DNA of 64,000 nt from Prorocentrum cordatum (GCA_963575745.1 CAUYUJ010015028.1:32501-96500); one strand, 5' to 3'. Counted from the stretch's first letter, positions 10,648-19,325 are shown. Program-made: numbers and translations. The notes: generated by a model not told the origin, from the sequence alone.

Positions 10648-11049
10648 GGGTAGGGGCTCTAGGGAGTTGTGGATGCTGTGACCGGGGCCACGATGTGTCT
10701 CCCATCTGTCGTGGTCCCTTTTTGTTCAACGCGTCCCTTGACGTCCCCCCCCCCCGCCCGCGCACATGCCTCGGGCCGTGCTAGTCCACCCCTTTCCGGC
10801 CACCCTCTTCGGCGCACGCGACTCGACCGAGTGGTCCCAGCTGGACCGGGGGATTTCCCGCTGTGCGTGGAGGCAGAAAAGTCGGTTACATATTACACGC
10901 TGGTCGTTGGAAGTAGGCATTTTTGAATTCCCAGAACCCAATCTACTTCAAGCGCCTCCCTACTTCAATAATCGATATGTTTTTTTTCTGTGTTTCGTGA
11001 TTCTCTGGGAGGGCCCGAACCCAATCTACTTTGTCCGCCTTCCTGCTTC

Positions 11050-11235
11050 ATGCTTTTACCTACTTCTTCCGGCCGACGTGTAAATGTTCGACGAGGGTCC
11101 GCGCGGATTTCTCCCAACTGCGCTGGCCCCTCCTGGCGCCACCCCTGGCGCGCGCCGCGCGAAGGGGCGGGGGAGCCCGCTGCTGAACGAAGAAGTGCGC
11201 GCGGACCTCCGGAAGCTCATGTTTAGGCTCCGCCC
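11050..11235. mobile_element. Probable family G hairpin element, diverged copy
   Basis: GGGTCCGCGCGGATTTCTCC on the left and GTGCGCGCGGACCTCCGGAA on the right are imperfect inverted repeats around a GC-rich centre (TGGCGCCACCCCTGGCGCG). The layout matches the clearer copies at 49535-49700 and 53493-53648. This copy is more diverged. Confidence 0.4.
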
Positions 11236-11334
11236 ACCCACCGTTACCAGTGCCATCACCTCGGCCACCCGGAGCTGTGCCAGATTGATTCCCTGAACTG
11301 CTTGTTTTGTGAGGGTTGTGTGGAATTTTGGGGA

Positions 11335-11570
11335 ACTACACCTGCTGAGGCTAGAATGGACGATTTGGTAGACCGGAGGACCTGGCGGAACCTATGGCGC
11401 AATGATTCACCCGCTGAGGCAGCGGACGATCTGATGGCGCAACCCATGGCGCAATGGTACACACCCACTGAGGCAACGGACGATTTGGTTGATTGCAGGG
11501 TGCATGTCGCAACCGATGGCGCAGTGGTGCACTCGCGGAGGCAGCGGACGATGTGGCACCGATTCCCTGG
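11335..11570. repeat. ~60-bp degenerate tandem repeat
   Basis: CTGAGGC(A/T)...GGACGAT(T/C)TG recurs about every 55-70 bp (near 11345, 11416, 11470 and 11535), with ATGGCGCAA between copies. The ATGGCGCAACC core is shared with the 54-bp minisatellite around the LINE (12490-12573 and 18870-19325), so the two arrays are probably related. Confidence 0.55.
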
Positions 11571-11774
11571 TGCTGTCTGCTCATCCCGAGCATTATTGTT
11601 ACGGCCCCCTTTTTGTCGCTCGTGCTTCCCTCGCTTGCTCCCCCTCGCATCCCGTCCCCGCTCCTCGCACGCCCCTCCCTTCCTTCGTGCGTTCTCCCCT
11701 CTCCGAAATGTTTTGTCGACGCGCCTGTGGGCGTACAGCTTCTGTCTGTCTGTCTGGGCTCCGACACTGGTCTC

Positions 11775-12065
11775 CCGGGGACCTAACTCAGGAGGAGGAG
11801 GAGGAGAAAGAGGCGGAGGAGGTGGAGGAGGTGGAGGGGGAGGAGGAGGAGGAGGAGGAGGAGGAGGAGGAGGAGGAGGAGGAGGAGGAGGAGCAGGAGG
11901 AGAGGAGGAGGAGGAGGGGAGGAGGAGGGAGGAGGAGGAGGAGGAGGAGGAGGAGGAGGAGGAGGAGGAAGAGGAAGAGGAGTTGGAGGAGTTGGAGGAG
12001 GAGGAGGAGGAGGAGGAGGAGGAGGAGGACGGGTCGCCTAAGCCCTTCGGAGAAACCCTCCACTC
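11775..12065 (+). repeat. Family H: GGA array with conserved flanks, copy 1
   Basis: A long (GGA)n array is bounded on the right by GGTCGCCTAAGCCCTTCGG and AGAAACCCTCC. The same right flank borders the GGA array at 48850-49135, and its reverse complement borders the CTC array at 53165-53365. On the left, CCCGGGGACCT resembles the CCCGGGGCCGTAGG seen at the other copies. The arrays therefore sit inside a dispersed element. Confidence 0.6.
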
Positions 12066-12260
12066 CTGGGGCCCAGACTCGCGAAGAAGCTGCCGCCTCG
12101 GTTGTTTCTCGCACGGCCCAGCTTCCTGGGCGCCCGTGTCCCAGACGCCGGCCTGTCCAAGAATCCCTCGAAGGGGAGCCCCCGCCCGTGGCGAGGAGAG
12201 GTTTCCCCCCCCCAAGTCCCAAGAGGGTGCGGGGACCTGCAGCACACAGGTGGTCGTCAT

Positions 12261-12386
12261 GTCGGGCATATCCCTCTACAGGAGGAGTATTCAAACATAG
12301 TCAAAATAGTCTGGCGACGTTTTTTAGTATTGCTGAGTATTTGTTTGACTATCATCAATTGTTTCATTCAAACTCCGCGCCCGACC
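12261..12386. mobile_element. Family A hairpin element, copy 2 (right arm shortened)
   Basis: GTCGGGCATATCCCTCTACA, then GGAGGAGTATTCAAACATAG on the left and TCCGCGCCCGACCTAAG on the right. The right arm lacks the CTGTAGGGGGACATG part found in other copies, so it is internally deleted. The interior GAGTATTTGTTTGACTAT matches the family consensus. Confidence 0.6.
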
Positions 12387-12489
12387 TAAGCGTAGCCCGA
12401 ATTTGTTTCTCGCGAGGTAAACTGGACTGGATGGGACTGGGCTGGACTGAGTAAACTGAATTGAACTCAGCTGATCTGGCTGGTCGCGC

Positions 12490-12573
12490 TCGTTGCGCGA
12501 CGTCTTTATTCTCGGCGACACAGGGCGCAACCCAAGGCGCCACCGATAGGAGACGGTTTTATTCTCGGCCGCC
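12490..12573. repeat. Minisatellite (~54-bp unit), part left of the LINE
   Basis: About one and a half units of the array, with TTTATTCTCGGCGACAC, GGGCGCAACCCAAGGCGCC and GGAGACGGTTTTATTCTCGG. The same unit continues at 18870. The LINE therefore split a pre-existing array. Confidence 0.75.
12562..12573. repeat. Target-site duplication, left copy (TTCTCGGCCGCC)
   Basis: These 12 bp directly precede the first base of the spliced leader, and the same 12 bp at 18870-18881 directly follow the element. After the right copy the minisatellite unit resumes (GAGGGC), as expected for one interrupted unit. Because the target is itself a repeat, chance identity with another unit cannot be fully excluded. 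Confidence 0.75.
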
Positions 12574-12594
12574 GCCGTAGCCATTTTGGCTCAA
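12574..12594 (+). other. Spliced-leader relic at the 5' end of the LINE
   Basis: GCCGTAGCCATTTTGGCTCAA: the first base plus the 20-nt core CCGTAGCCATTTTGGCTCAA, matching 21 of the 22 dinoflagellate spliced-leader positions, with A in place of the final G at 12595. It is followed by AATC and not by a GT donor, so it is not a spliced-leader RNA gene. It marks the 5' cap end of the mRNA that was reverse transcribed. Confidence 0.9.
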
Positions 12595-12729
12595 AATCAT
12601 GCCTCCCCCCGAGGAGGACACGGATACCGCTAGTCCGCGGCTCGCCCCCAGTCTTCTTGCTGGCGCCGCTGCGCTCAGCAAACTCACCCTACTGTGTCTG
12701 CTGACCGTACTCGTTTGGGAGCTGACGCC

Positions 12730-13866
12730 ATGGCGGAGCATTGGAAGTGCAGCTGCGGTGAGTTCAATACCAAGGGCCGACGGACTTGCAACAACTGTGG
12801 AGATGCCAAGCCACCGCCTCGTCCATGGAACGGCGGGCCGAAAGGGGCCGATTTCTGGATGCAGCGCAATGGGCAGCAAGGAGGATGGAAGCCTTGGACC
12901 AAGCAGGGAGGTGCCCCGCAGGCACAGCGACAGCAGCCCGCCGCAGGAGCGACCCTTTCGCCCAGCGATGTCAAGGAGTGGTCCGAGCTTCCTGCAGACG
13001 TCTACGAGAAGACGAAGAGCGCCTTGTCCCATTCTTCCAGGCAGAAGGTTGAGTACGCCAGGCGGGCTGCTGCTGCTGGGCTGCTTGGCGCTGCTGGTCG
13101 AGAAGCTCCTCAGGCCGTCGACAAAGCCGCCAGGGCCCTCCAGAACGCGAAGGACCGCTTGGCAAGCAACAAGGACAAGGCTTTCAAGCTGCTGGAGGCG
13201 GTGTCAACCTCAGAGGCCGGGGTGGCTAAGTTGGAGAAGGAGCTCGAGTCTGCGAAGCAGGACGCGGCGAAGCTGCACGGTGCATGCGCGTCCGCAGCTG
13301 GAGCGTTCACGGCGCAGCAGCTCAAGGCCAAGATCGGGGAGATCCCCACGGAGGGCATCTCGCTTGCCGACTTCCTCAAGTCCCTCCAGGCTGCGGTCGA
13401 CGAGCTTGACAGCGCTAGCAGGCCGACCGAGCCACAGCAGCACGAGGCGCATGCAGCTCAAGTGCCAGTCCCCCCCCCTGAAGGAGCAGCAGCTGGAGGA
13501 GAAGCGGCCGCCGCTGAGGGCGGCCCTTCGCAAGGGACCTCGCCCGACGAGGCTTTCGAAGCTTTTTGGCTGGCGATGATCCTGGCGGCCTGCTGGGTTC
13601 TTGTCAGGACGAGGGGGGGCGCAAGCGGCTTGCCGAGGCCATGGGGACCATCCGCACTGCACAGCGATCCAAGACGGCAGGCGGGTAGCTCTACCAAGAG
13701 GCGGTGGTGGACGGCGCTCGCCATCAATGCCAACGCCTACAGCGGGTTCGAGGCGCTGCTCGACGAGAACCAGGTGCGCAACGCAGACATGATTGCGGTG
13801 CAGGAGACCCACCTTTCCGACTTTCGGCGCGCAGAGGTGACCGACAAGTTCAAGAAGCAGGGCTGA
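12730..13866 (+). CDS. LINE polyprotein, N-terminal part: RanBP2-like zinc finger, coiled coil, start of endonuclease
   Basis: The start is the ATG in the strong context GACGCCATGG; the frame is open slightly further upstream but has no earlier ATG. Residues 5-23 read W-x-C-x-C-x3-N-x6-C-x2-C (WKCSCGEF.., RTCNNCG), a RanBP2-type zinc finger with one residue fewer between the first Cys pair; such fingers bind RNA or ubiquitin. Residues about 125-215 are Ala/Lys/Glu-rich and helical (KLEKELESAKQDAAKL), probably a coiled coil for ORF1-like multimerisation on RNA. The last 45 residues already belong to the endonuclease (INANAYSG, MIAVQETHL with the metal-binding Glu at 13804-13806). The segment ends at an in-frame TGA (13864-13866) and resumes in the same frame, so it is one broken polyprotein, not a separate gene. 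Confidence 0.75.
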   Translation: MAEHWKCSCGEFNTKGRRTCNNCGDAKPPPRPWNGGPKGADFWMQRNGQQGGWKPWTKQGGAPQAQRQQPAAGATLSPSDVKEWSELPADVYEKTKSALSHSSRQKVEYARRAAAAGLLGAAGREAPQAVDKAARALQNAKDRLASNKDKAFKLLEAVSTSEAGVAKLEKELESAKQDAAKLHGACASAAGAFTAQQLKAKIGEIPTEGISLADFLKSLQAAVDELDSASRPTEPQQHEAHAAQVPVPPPEGAAAGGEAAAAEGGPSQGTSPDEAFEAFWLAMILAACWVLVRTRGGASGLPRPWGPSALHSDPRRQAGSSTKRRWWTALAINANAYSGFEALLDENQVRNADMIAVQETHLSDFRRAEVTDKFKKQG

Positions 13867-14688
13867 CGTGCCCTCGCGTGCCCCGCAGTGGGCACGGGCC
13901 CAGGCCTTCACGGCCACGGTGGGCTACTGCAGCTGGCGCCGCGCGCGCACGGCCTCGGCGCATTCGAGATGAAGAGCGGGTTTGAGCTCGTCCCTGGCAG
14001 GGCGTCGGTCGCCCACTTCGCTGGCCTCGTGCTTGGCGGAGTTGCCTGGTTCAACGTCTACCTCAAGGACAGCGAGGGCATTTCCGACTTCAACTACCAG
14101 GTGCTGCAGGCCGTCTTCCGCGCGGCGAAGCAGATCGCCAAGCCCATCATCATTGGTGGCGACTTCAACCTGGAGCCGCAGGAGTTGGCGGCGTCAGGCT
14201 TTCTCAGCGCACTCAAACTCAAGGTGGTCGCCCCCGCCGAAGGCACCTGCCGACCCGGGGGGCGCATCGTCGATTACTGGGCCATCAGCGCGACCTTCGG
14301 CGTAGCAGAGGCCAAGGTGCTGCAAGGCTGGAACCTGGCTCCGCACTTCCTTGTCCAGCTTGGGGTTGACGGCAGCATCTTCGCCATGAAGATGCAGAAC
14401 ATGGAGATCCCCAAGCGCCTGCCCTGTCCGCTGCCCGCCGCGTGCTGCAGCAGGGACCGCTCAGCTCACTGGGGGGCCACTCGGCAGGCCATGCAGGCCA
14501 CGAGGTCGCTTTCCTCGCGCTGGCAGCTGTTCGTCTACCAGGCCGAGTGGAACATCATCGACGCCGTGGGCTTGGCACGCGAGCACGACGACTACGCAGG
14601 CCGCGGCGCCAGGCCCCGCATCAAGATGGCCAAGGTTGCGGTACCCAGCCCGCCACGCATTCCCAAGTGCTCCAAGGCCGCCTCCTGA
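13867..14688 (+). CDS. LINE polyprotein, middle part: AP-type endonuclease domain
   Basis: Continues in the same frame after the TGA at 13864. The exonuclease/endonuclease/phosphatase fold is recognised by GGDFNLEP (Asp at 14161, Asn at 14167), RIVDYWAIS and a terminal APHFLV His (14344-14346), with the catalytic Glu in the preceding segment. This enzyme nicks target DNA so that the exposed 3' end primes reverse transcription. The last ~90 residues lead towards the RT. It ends at a second in-frame TGA (14686-14688). It has no credible start codon of its own and would only be made by read-through or in an intact relative. Confidence 0.75.
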   Translation, partial: RALACPAVGTGPGLHGHGGLLQLAPRAHGLGAFEMKSGFELVPGRASVAHFAGLVLGGVAWFNVYLKDSEGISDFNYQVLQAVFRAAKQIAKPIIIGGDFNLEPQELAASGFLSALKLKVVAPAEGTCRPGGRIVDYWAISATFGVAEAKVLQGWNLAPHFLVQLGVDGSIFAMKMQNMEIPKRLPCPLPAACCSRDRSAHWGATRQAMQATRSLSSRWQLFVYQAEWNIIDAVGLAREHDDYAGRGARPRIKMAKVAVPSPPRIPKCSKAAS

Positions 14689-17600
14689 CACAAGAAGGTG
14701 GCGATAGCGATCAAGGGTTGCGCGCAGTTCGACATTCCCCCCCGTCGGCTTCGGGCGCTGCGGGTCCTCAGCAAGATGACGGGCGATGACTTGGTTCAGA
14801 CCACCGACCATCGCAAGCTGAATACGATCACCATCTTCGCTACGTTGGCGGAGGCCACGCCCTTCCTGGACATTGGCACGCTGCAGGGCATCGCCGCTCA
14901 CGTCGACGCGGCTGCCGACAAGTTGGTCCAGAAGGAGGCCGACGCGAGGCAGGCGAGCTACAACGACTGGGTGATCGACCACCACACTAGAGGCACGGGG
15001 GCCCTCCACGCCCTCACCAGACCTCCACAAGGCTGGGCTCCTCGCCTTACCGGGGCGTCCCCCGATGGCTCTCCTCCCACCCTCCAGGAGACGGTCGCTG
15101 CCTTGGTGAAGGAATGGTTTGGGTGTTGGGGCCTGGGGGGCCCCACCTCCTCCTGCGTCAGCTCGCAGGAGGCCCGCATCAACTGGCCCGACGGGCTTGG
15201 CGAGAGGCCGCCCAGGCCCACAGCCGAGGAGGTCGGGAAGGTTATCGCCAGCTTCAAGGAGGCCACGGGTGCGTCCTTCGACTCGCTCAGGCCCAGGGAG
15301 CTGCAGCTAATGGACGACGAAGGCATCGAGGCCATGATCGGCTTGTTTGACGCGATAGAGCAGAGGTGCGAGTGGCCTGGCTTCGTCACCAAGATGGCCT
15401 TCATCCCCAAGACGGACCAAGGACTTCGCGCAATCGCGCTGCTGGGGGCTCTCGCGCGCATCCACGGAAGATTGCGACGGCCAGTCGCGAAGCAGCGGGA
15501 ACGGGAGCACGACAGGCCATACTGGTGGGCCAGCGCGGGCAAGAGCTGCGACCGTGCCGTGTGGCAGCAGCAGGCCAGGGCCGAGTGGGTCCACATGGTG
15601 GGCGCGCTCTACGAACAGCATGACTGGGCCTCGGCGTCGATCCCCCTCGACCTCTGGAAGGCTTTCGAGCAGATGCTGCACAGCCAGCTCCTGAAGGCCT
15701 GCCAGGCCCACAATTCCCCGCTCTGGCTGGCCAAGCTGCAGATTAACCTGTACGGGATGCCCCGCGTGGTCTGCCTGGAAGGCTGTTGCTCGGATGAGCT
15801 GGCGGTGATGCAAACGGCGCTGGCAGGCGACGCGTTCGCCACGACGTTCATGAAGGTGATGCTCCCCACGCCGTTGGATACGATGGTGATCAAGCACCAC
15901 GCGGTGGTTCCCGCAGTGGTCGTGGACGACCTGGTGATGCAGCGCTGGGGCGGCACCAGCAAAGTTGAGAAGGACCTGATCGCCAGTGCCAAGCTCCTGG
16001 TCAAGGAGCTCAGCAAGGTGAAGCTCAAGGCCGCTACGAAGAAGTCCAGGATCCTCGCTAGCAGCGCTCAGCTGGGGAAGGGACTCCAGGCCAAACGCAT
16101 CAAGGCTTGCGGTGCTGTTGCAGCGGCGAGCGTGCGCAACCTTGGAGTCGACCACGCTGAAGGAGGGCGGTGTGCCAGCGCGGTGCGCAAGCTGCGCATG
16201 GCCAACGCCAAGGCGAGGCTCCCTCGCATCAAACGACTGCTGGGGCATCGGCGAGGCCGAACAGCCGCGGCTAAGGTCGCCTTCGCAGGCCTCATGCCCA
16301 GCATAATGTACGGCGTCTCGTGCACTGGGATGTCGGACAGCGAGCTCAAGCACACCAGGGCGCTGGTCGTCGAGGCAATCGAGCCAAGGCCGCAGGGCAA
16401 GTCCACAACTGGCTGCCTCGCCTTCGGCGGGCCGGGCGAGATCGACCCGATGTACGGCGAAACCTTGGCGCCTGCCTGCACCCTTGCACGTGCGCGCTGG
16501 GAAGGCTGGGTTCCCGCAGGAGTGCTCAAGTCGACCTCCGACGGCTTCGCGAGACACGTTCGCAGCTGGAGTGGGGTCCGAGGGCCTATCTCTGCGGCAG
16601 TCTCGACGCTCAGGCGGGTCGGCTACGACTTGCGCAGCTTCGACCAGTGGCTCAGGCACAGCACCTGCGAGACCATTGACATCACAAGACCTTCCCCCTG
16701 GTACATCAAGCAGGTGCTGCGCAAGGACGTGCAGGCCTGGCAGCTACGACAGCTGGCGGCGGACACACGCGAGGGCATCACCAACGGCGCCTTCGCCCCA
16801 CAGGTGCGCAGGTGGCTCAGCACAGGCAAAGCCTCCACCTTCGAGGGCCGCAGGTGGAAGCCCCTGGACGACAAGCAGCGGGGCTACGTGAGGTCTCTGC
16901 TGGTGCACGGCGAGTGGCTCAACCAGCGAAGGTTTGAGGCAGCGCCGAGGCCCGCTCCTGCACCGCACTGTGAGCCACACCCGCACTCCCTGGGCACCCT
17001 GTGGCACCGCCACCTGGAGCTCTGCGACAGCTGGCCCAGCTTCGGGCTGCCTGAGGAGCTGGAGAAGTTTAAGCAGTTCGAGTCCAGCATCACGATCAAA
17101 ACTCTGTTCGGGCGGCTCCTGCTGCCCGAGCCCAGCCACGACTGGCGCCCCCCGCAGGGCGACCTGCCTCAGGGGCCGCGGTGGCTCAAAGGGGACGCCG
17201 ACCCGTTCATCAACACCGAGCTGTTCGCCGACGGCTGTTGCTTCGAGGCTGGCACTTCGCTGGCTATGGCAGGATGTGCAGTAGTCGAGTTGCCGCCTGG
17301 GCCAGAAGGAGAAGACCCAGGCAAGGGATCGTGCGTCAAGGCCATGGGCGCCCTTGTGCCTTGGCCAATCCAGTCAATCGACGGCGCAGAGCTGCTCGCG
17401 CTCTACGCGATCCCCAGGCACTCGCTTCCTCCCACCACGGCCAACTTTGACGCCGAGTATGTGGGCAAAGGCTTGATGGAGAGAGGGCGCGAGGCCACTA
17501 CCTCGCATAAGTCCGCCTGGGGAGAGATCTGGCGCAGGATTTGGCACGCGCTGGGCGACTTCGGCGACCTCAGCAGCGACGGCCTCGCGGTGCGGAAGGT

Positions 17601-18648
17601 CAAGGGCCACGCGACTTTCAAGGGGGTGGACGAGGGCAAGATCACTCTCCGCAGTCGGCGGGGCAACCACGAAGCTGACCGAGCGGCGAAGTTCGTCACG
17701 GAACGCTTCAGGGCGCCGCCGCAGGCGCGCGAGGCCAGGGGGACAAGGGCGCTTACCTTGGACGGTGCGGTCTTCTGGGTATCGCAGGCAGGCGCCGAAG
17801 CTGCTGACCTCAGGACCGACTTTCGTGACAAGTACAGGGGGCCCGAGTCCAAGGACCCCAGGCTCTACATCACCAAGCACGAGCTGGTCAATAGCAAGGG
17901 CGGAGCAGAGGGCGTTCAGGCGCTCCACTGTCTGCGCTGCTCGCGGTCGGCCTTCACTGACATCTCGACCAAGAACCTCCCAAGGCAGAGCTGCACGCCG
18001 AAGGCCTTCGCTCCCGACGCCTACACCAGTGGGGGCAAGACGCGGCCGAGCGCCTCGGCCCTGGCGCACGCTGGAGCCGCCGCGGTGGCGGTCGCAGCAG
18101 CCCGCCGTTTCGTTGAGGACGAGAGCCAGCCCACCCATGCCAGCGGTGAGGCATGCAGCAGCGAGGCGAGCTCCTCCTTCGTTCAGCATCGTGGCGAAAG
18201 TCAGATTCTGGGATCCGTCGGTGACGGTGACCTGCGTGCTGGCGAGGGCGGTCAGCAACGTGGCGAAAGCCAGATTCTGGGATCCGTCGGTGACGGCGAC
18301 CTGCGTGCTGACGAGGAGCAGCCGTCGGCGGGCTCCTCTCCCTTTCAGCATCGTGGCGCGAGCCAGAGTCTGGGATCCGTCGGTGACGGTGACCTGCGTG
18401 CTGACGAGGAGCCGCCGACGGCAGGCGACGGGGGAGCCAAGGCCCAGCCTGCGGCGCCGCCGCCCAGCGGCTCTGGCGCGCTCGACGTGGACGGAGGCGG
18501 CCACGACCTGCGCACGTACTTCGGGCACCGCGTCTGCCTGAAGCGCCTGAAGGGCAAGCGCAGCACAGGGGACTCGGCCTGGCCTGTGCCCCAGCGCTCA
18601 AGCCCAGCGCCCATGCGGAGCGCAGGAGGAAGGCCGAGAAGATCATGA
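14689..18648 (+). CDS. LINE polyprotein, C-terminal part: reverse transcriptase and RNase H
   Basis: Same frame, 1319 codons. Counting from 14698 as residue 1: FIPKTDQGLRAIALL (about 235-249) is RT motif 2; LDLWKAFEQ with Asp 318 is motif A; AGDAFATTFM is around motif B; VVVDDLVMQ with Asp 410-411 is the catalytic motif C (VVDD in place of the usual FADD or YADD). RNase H follows with a complete set: Asp 845 (LFADG), Glu 898 (GAELLAL), Asp 918 (NFDAEY), His 971 (VKGHAT) and Asp 994 (NHEADRAAK). Then comes a Cys-rich knuckle, HCLRCSRSAF, and three copies of a 17-residue unit, RGESQILGSVGDGDLRA (DNA at 18190, 18259 and 18352). No frameshift anywhere. The protein would copy its own RNA, and possibly host mRNAs, into DNA in the nucleus. 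The domain call is very secure; activity of this copy is unlikely because of the upstream TGAs. Confidence 0.88.
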   Translation, partial: HKKVAIAIKGCAQFDIPPRRLRALRVLSKMTGDDLVQTTDHRKLNTITIFATLAEATPFLDIGTLQGIAAHVDAAADKLVQKEADARQASYNDWVIDHHTRGTGALHALTRPPQGWAPRLTGASPDGSPPTLQETVAALVKEWFGCWGLGGPTSSCVSSQEARINWPDGLGERPPRPTAEEVGKVIASFKEATGASFDSLRPRELQLMDDEGIEAMIGLFDAIEQRCEWPGFVTKMAFIPKTDQGLRAIALLGALARIHGRLRRPVAKQREREHDRPYWWASAGKSCDRAVWQQQARAEWVHMVGALYEQHDWASASIPLDLWKAFEQMLHSQLLKACQAHNSPLWLAKLQINLYGMPRVVCLEGCCSDELAVMQTALAGDAFATTFMKVMLPTPLDTMVIKHHAVVPAVVVDDLVMQRWGGTSKVEKDLIASAKLLVKELSKVKLKAATKKSRILASSAQLGKGLQAKRIKACGAVAAASVRNLGVDHAEGGRCASAVRKLRMANAKARLPRIKRLLGHRRGRTAAAKVAFAGLMPSIMYGVSCTGMSDSELKHTRALVVEAIEPRPQGKSTTGCLAFGGPGEIDPMYGETLAPACTLARARWEGWVPAGVLKSTSDGFARHVRSWSGVRGPISAAVSTLRRVGYDLRSFDQWLRHSTCETIDITRPSPWYIKQVLRKDVQAWQLRQLAADTREGITNGAFAPQVRRWLSTGKASTFEGRRWKPLDDKQRGYVRSLLVHGEWLNQRRFEAAPRPAPAPHCEPHPHSLGTLWHRHLELCDSWPSFGLPEELEKFKQFESSITIKTLFGRLLLPEPSHDWRPPQGDLPQGPRWLKGDADPFINTELFADGCCFEAGTSLAMAGCAVVELPPGPEGEDPGKGSCVKAMGALVPWPIQSIDGAELLALYAIPRHSLPPTTANFDAEYVGKGLMERGREATTSHKSAWGEIWRRIWHALGDFGDLSSDGLAVRKVKGHATFKGVDEGKITLRSRRGNHEADRAAKFVTERFRAPPQAREARGTRALTLDGAVFWVSQAGAEAADLRTDFRDKYRGPESKDPRLYITKHELVNSKGGAEGVQALHCLRCSRSAFTDISTKNLPRQSCTPKAFAPDAYTSGGKTRPSASALAHAGAAAVAVAAARRFVEDESQPTHASGEACSSEASSSFVQHRGESQILGSVGDGDLRAGEGGQQRGESQILGSVGDGDLRADEEQPSAGSSPFQHRGASQSLGSVGDGDLRADEEPPTAGDGGAKAQPAAPPPSGSGALDVDGGGHDLRTYFGHRVCLKRLKGKRSTGDSAWPVPQRSSPAPMRSAGGRPRRS
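18187..18411 (+). repeat. Three in-frame 51-bp peptide-coding repeats in the LINE C-terminus
   Basis: The units at about 18190, 18259 and 18352 encode RGESQILGSVGDGDLRA twice and RGASQSLGSVGDGDLRA once. Their DNA is nearly identical, including CAGATTCTGGGATCCGTCGG. The spacing (69 and 93 bp) is a multiple of three, so the frame is kept. Function unknown; it looks like a recent expansion in a disordered tail. Confidence 0.7.
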
Positions 18649-18869
18649 GGGGAGTGGCTCCGTCTGGGAGGCCACTCGCGTGACGGCGTCGCGGCGGGCT
18701 CCACGTCTACTGAGCTGCCGCCCGCGACGCAGCTGCGTCGCCGCCGCTCTGCCCTGTCGAGTTGCCGCCGTTTGCGGCGACTCCAGAGGCGGCCAACAGG
18801 GCTGCCGTGCGGCCTGCGACGCAGGAGCTGGACGTGCGCGCTGCGCGCACTCAGGCTGCTAAGGAAAAC
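18649..18869 (+). other. 3' untranslated region of the LINE
   Basis: From the TGA at 18646-18648 to the duplicated target. It contains no repeat or frame of note. It ends GCTGCTAAGGAAAAC, with only a short A-rich stretch and no long poly(A) tail and no AATAAA signal. Confidence 0.6.
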
Positions 18870-19325
18870 TTCTCGGCCGCCGAGGGCACAACCTATGGCT
18901 CAACCGACAGGAGACGGCTTTATTCTCAGCGGCTGAGGGCGCAACCTATGGCGCAACCAATTGGAGGCGGTTTTATTCTCGGCCGCAGAGGGCGCAACCT
19001 ACGGCGCAACCAGTAGGAGACGGTTTTATTATTGGCGGCCGAGGTCACAACCTATGCAGCAACCGCTCGGAGACTGTGTTATTCGTGGCGGCCGAGGGCG
19101 CAACCGATGGCGCAACCTATAGGAAACGGTCTTGTCATTGGCCGCTGAGGGCGCAGCCCATGGCGCAACCATAGGAGACGGTTTAGGAAGCAACCTATGG
19201 GCCAACCAACGAGAGACGGCTTTATTCTCGGCCGCAGAGGGCACATCTTATGGCGCAGTCAATTGGAGATGGTTTGATTCTCGGCGGCCGAAAGTTCAAC
19301 TATGGTGCAAGCTATAGGTCACGGC
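18870..19325. repeat. Minisatellite (~54-bp unit) right of the LINE, with right target duplication
   Basis: About eight units with the consensus blocks GGAGACGGTTTTATTCTCGG, CCGCCGAGGGCGCAACC and TATGGCGCAACC. The first 12 bp, TTCTCGGCCGCC (18870-18881), are the right target-site duplication. Units differ by substitutions and small indels, so the array is old. Confidence 0.75.

Larger units (their letters stand above)
12574..18869 (+). mobile_element. Full-length spliced-leader-initiated LINE retrotransposon
   Basis: A 6.3-kb non-LTR retrotransposon. In order it has the spliced leader at its first base, a ~135-nt 5' UTR, one reading frame (12730-18648) encoding a zinc finger and coiled coil, an AP-type endonuclease, reverse transcriptase and RNase H, then a ~220-nt 3' UTR ending in AAGGAAAAC. 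A 12-bp duplication (TTCTCGGCCGCC) flanks it exactly. The frame is broken only by two in-frame TGA codons (13864, 14686) and no frameshift, so the insertion is fairly recent. Domain content resembles I/Ingi- or Tx1-like LINEs that carry both an AP endonuclease and RNase H, but I cannot assign a clade. The 5' end matching a trans-spliced mRNA implies its RNA was processed like a host mRNA before integration. Confidence 0.88.

Noticed and set aside
11256-12300. Long poly-Gly/Glu and poly-Pro/Ser frames around 11800-12030
   Set aside because: They are translations of a GGA triplet array; the same applies to frames at 42036-43826, 47188-47823 and 48339-49430.
12574-12600. Spliced-leader RNA gene
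   Set aside because: No GT donor after the leader (AATC follows at 12595), no intron-like SL RNA 3' part, and the leader sits exactly at an insertion boundary. The same reasoning applies to 39056-39077, followed by TCGTC.
12599-13579. Long frame beginning at the ATG just after the leader in the LINE
   Set aside because: It overlaps the zinc-finger/endonuclease frame, has no domain, is rich in Ser/Arg/Pro, and ends inside the first coding part. The domain-bearing frame starts at 12730.
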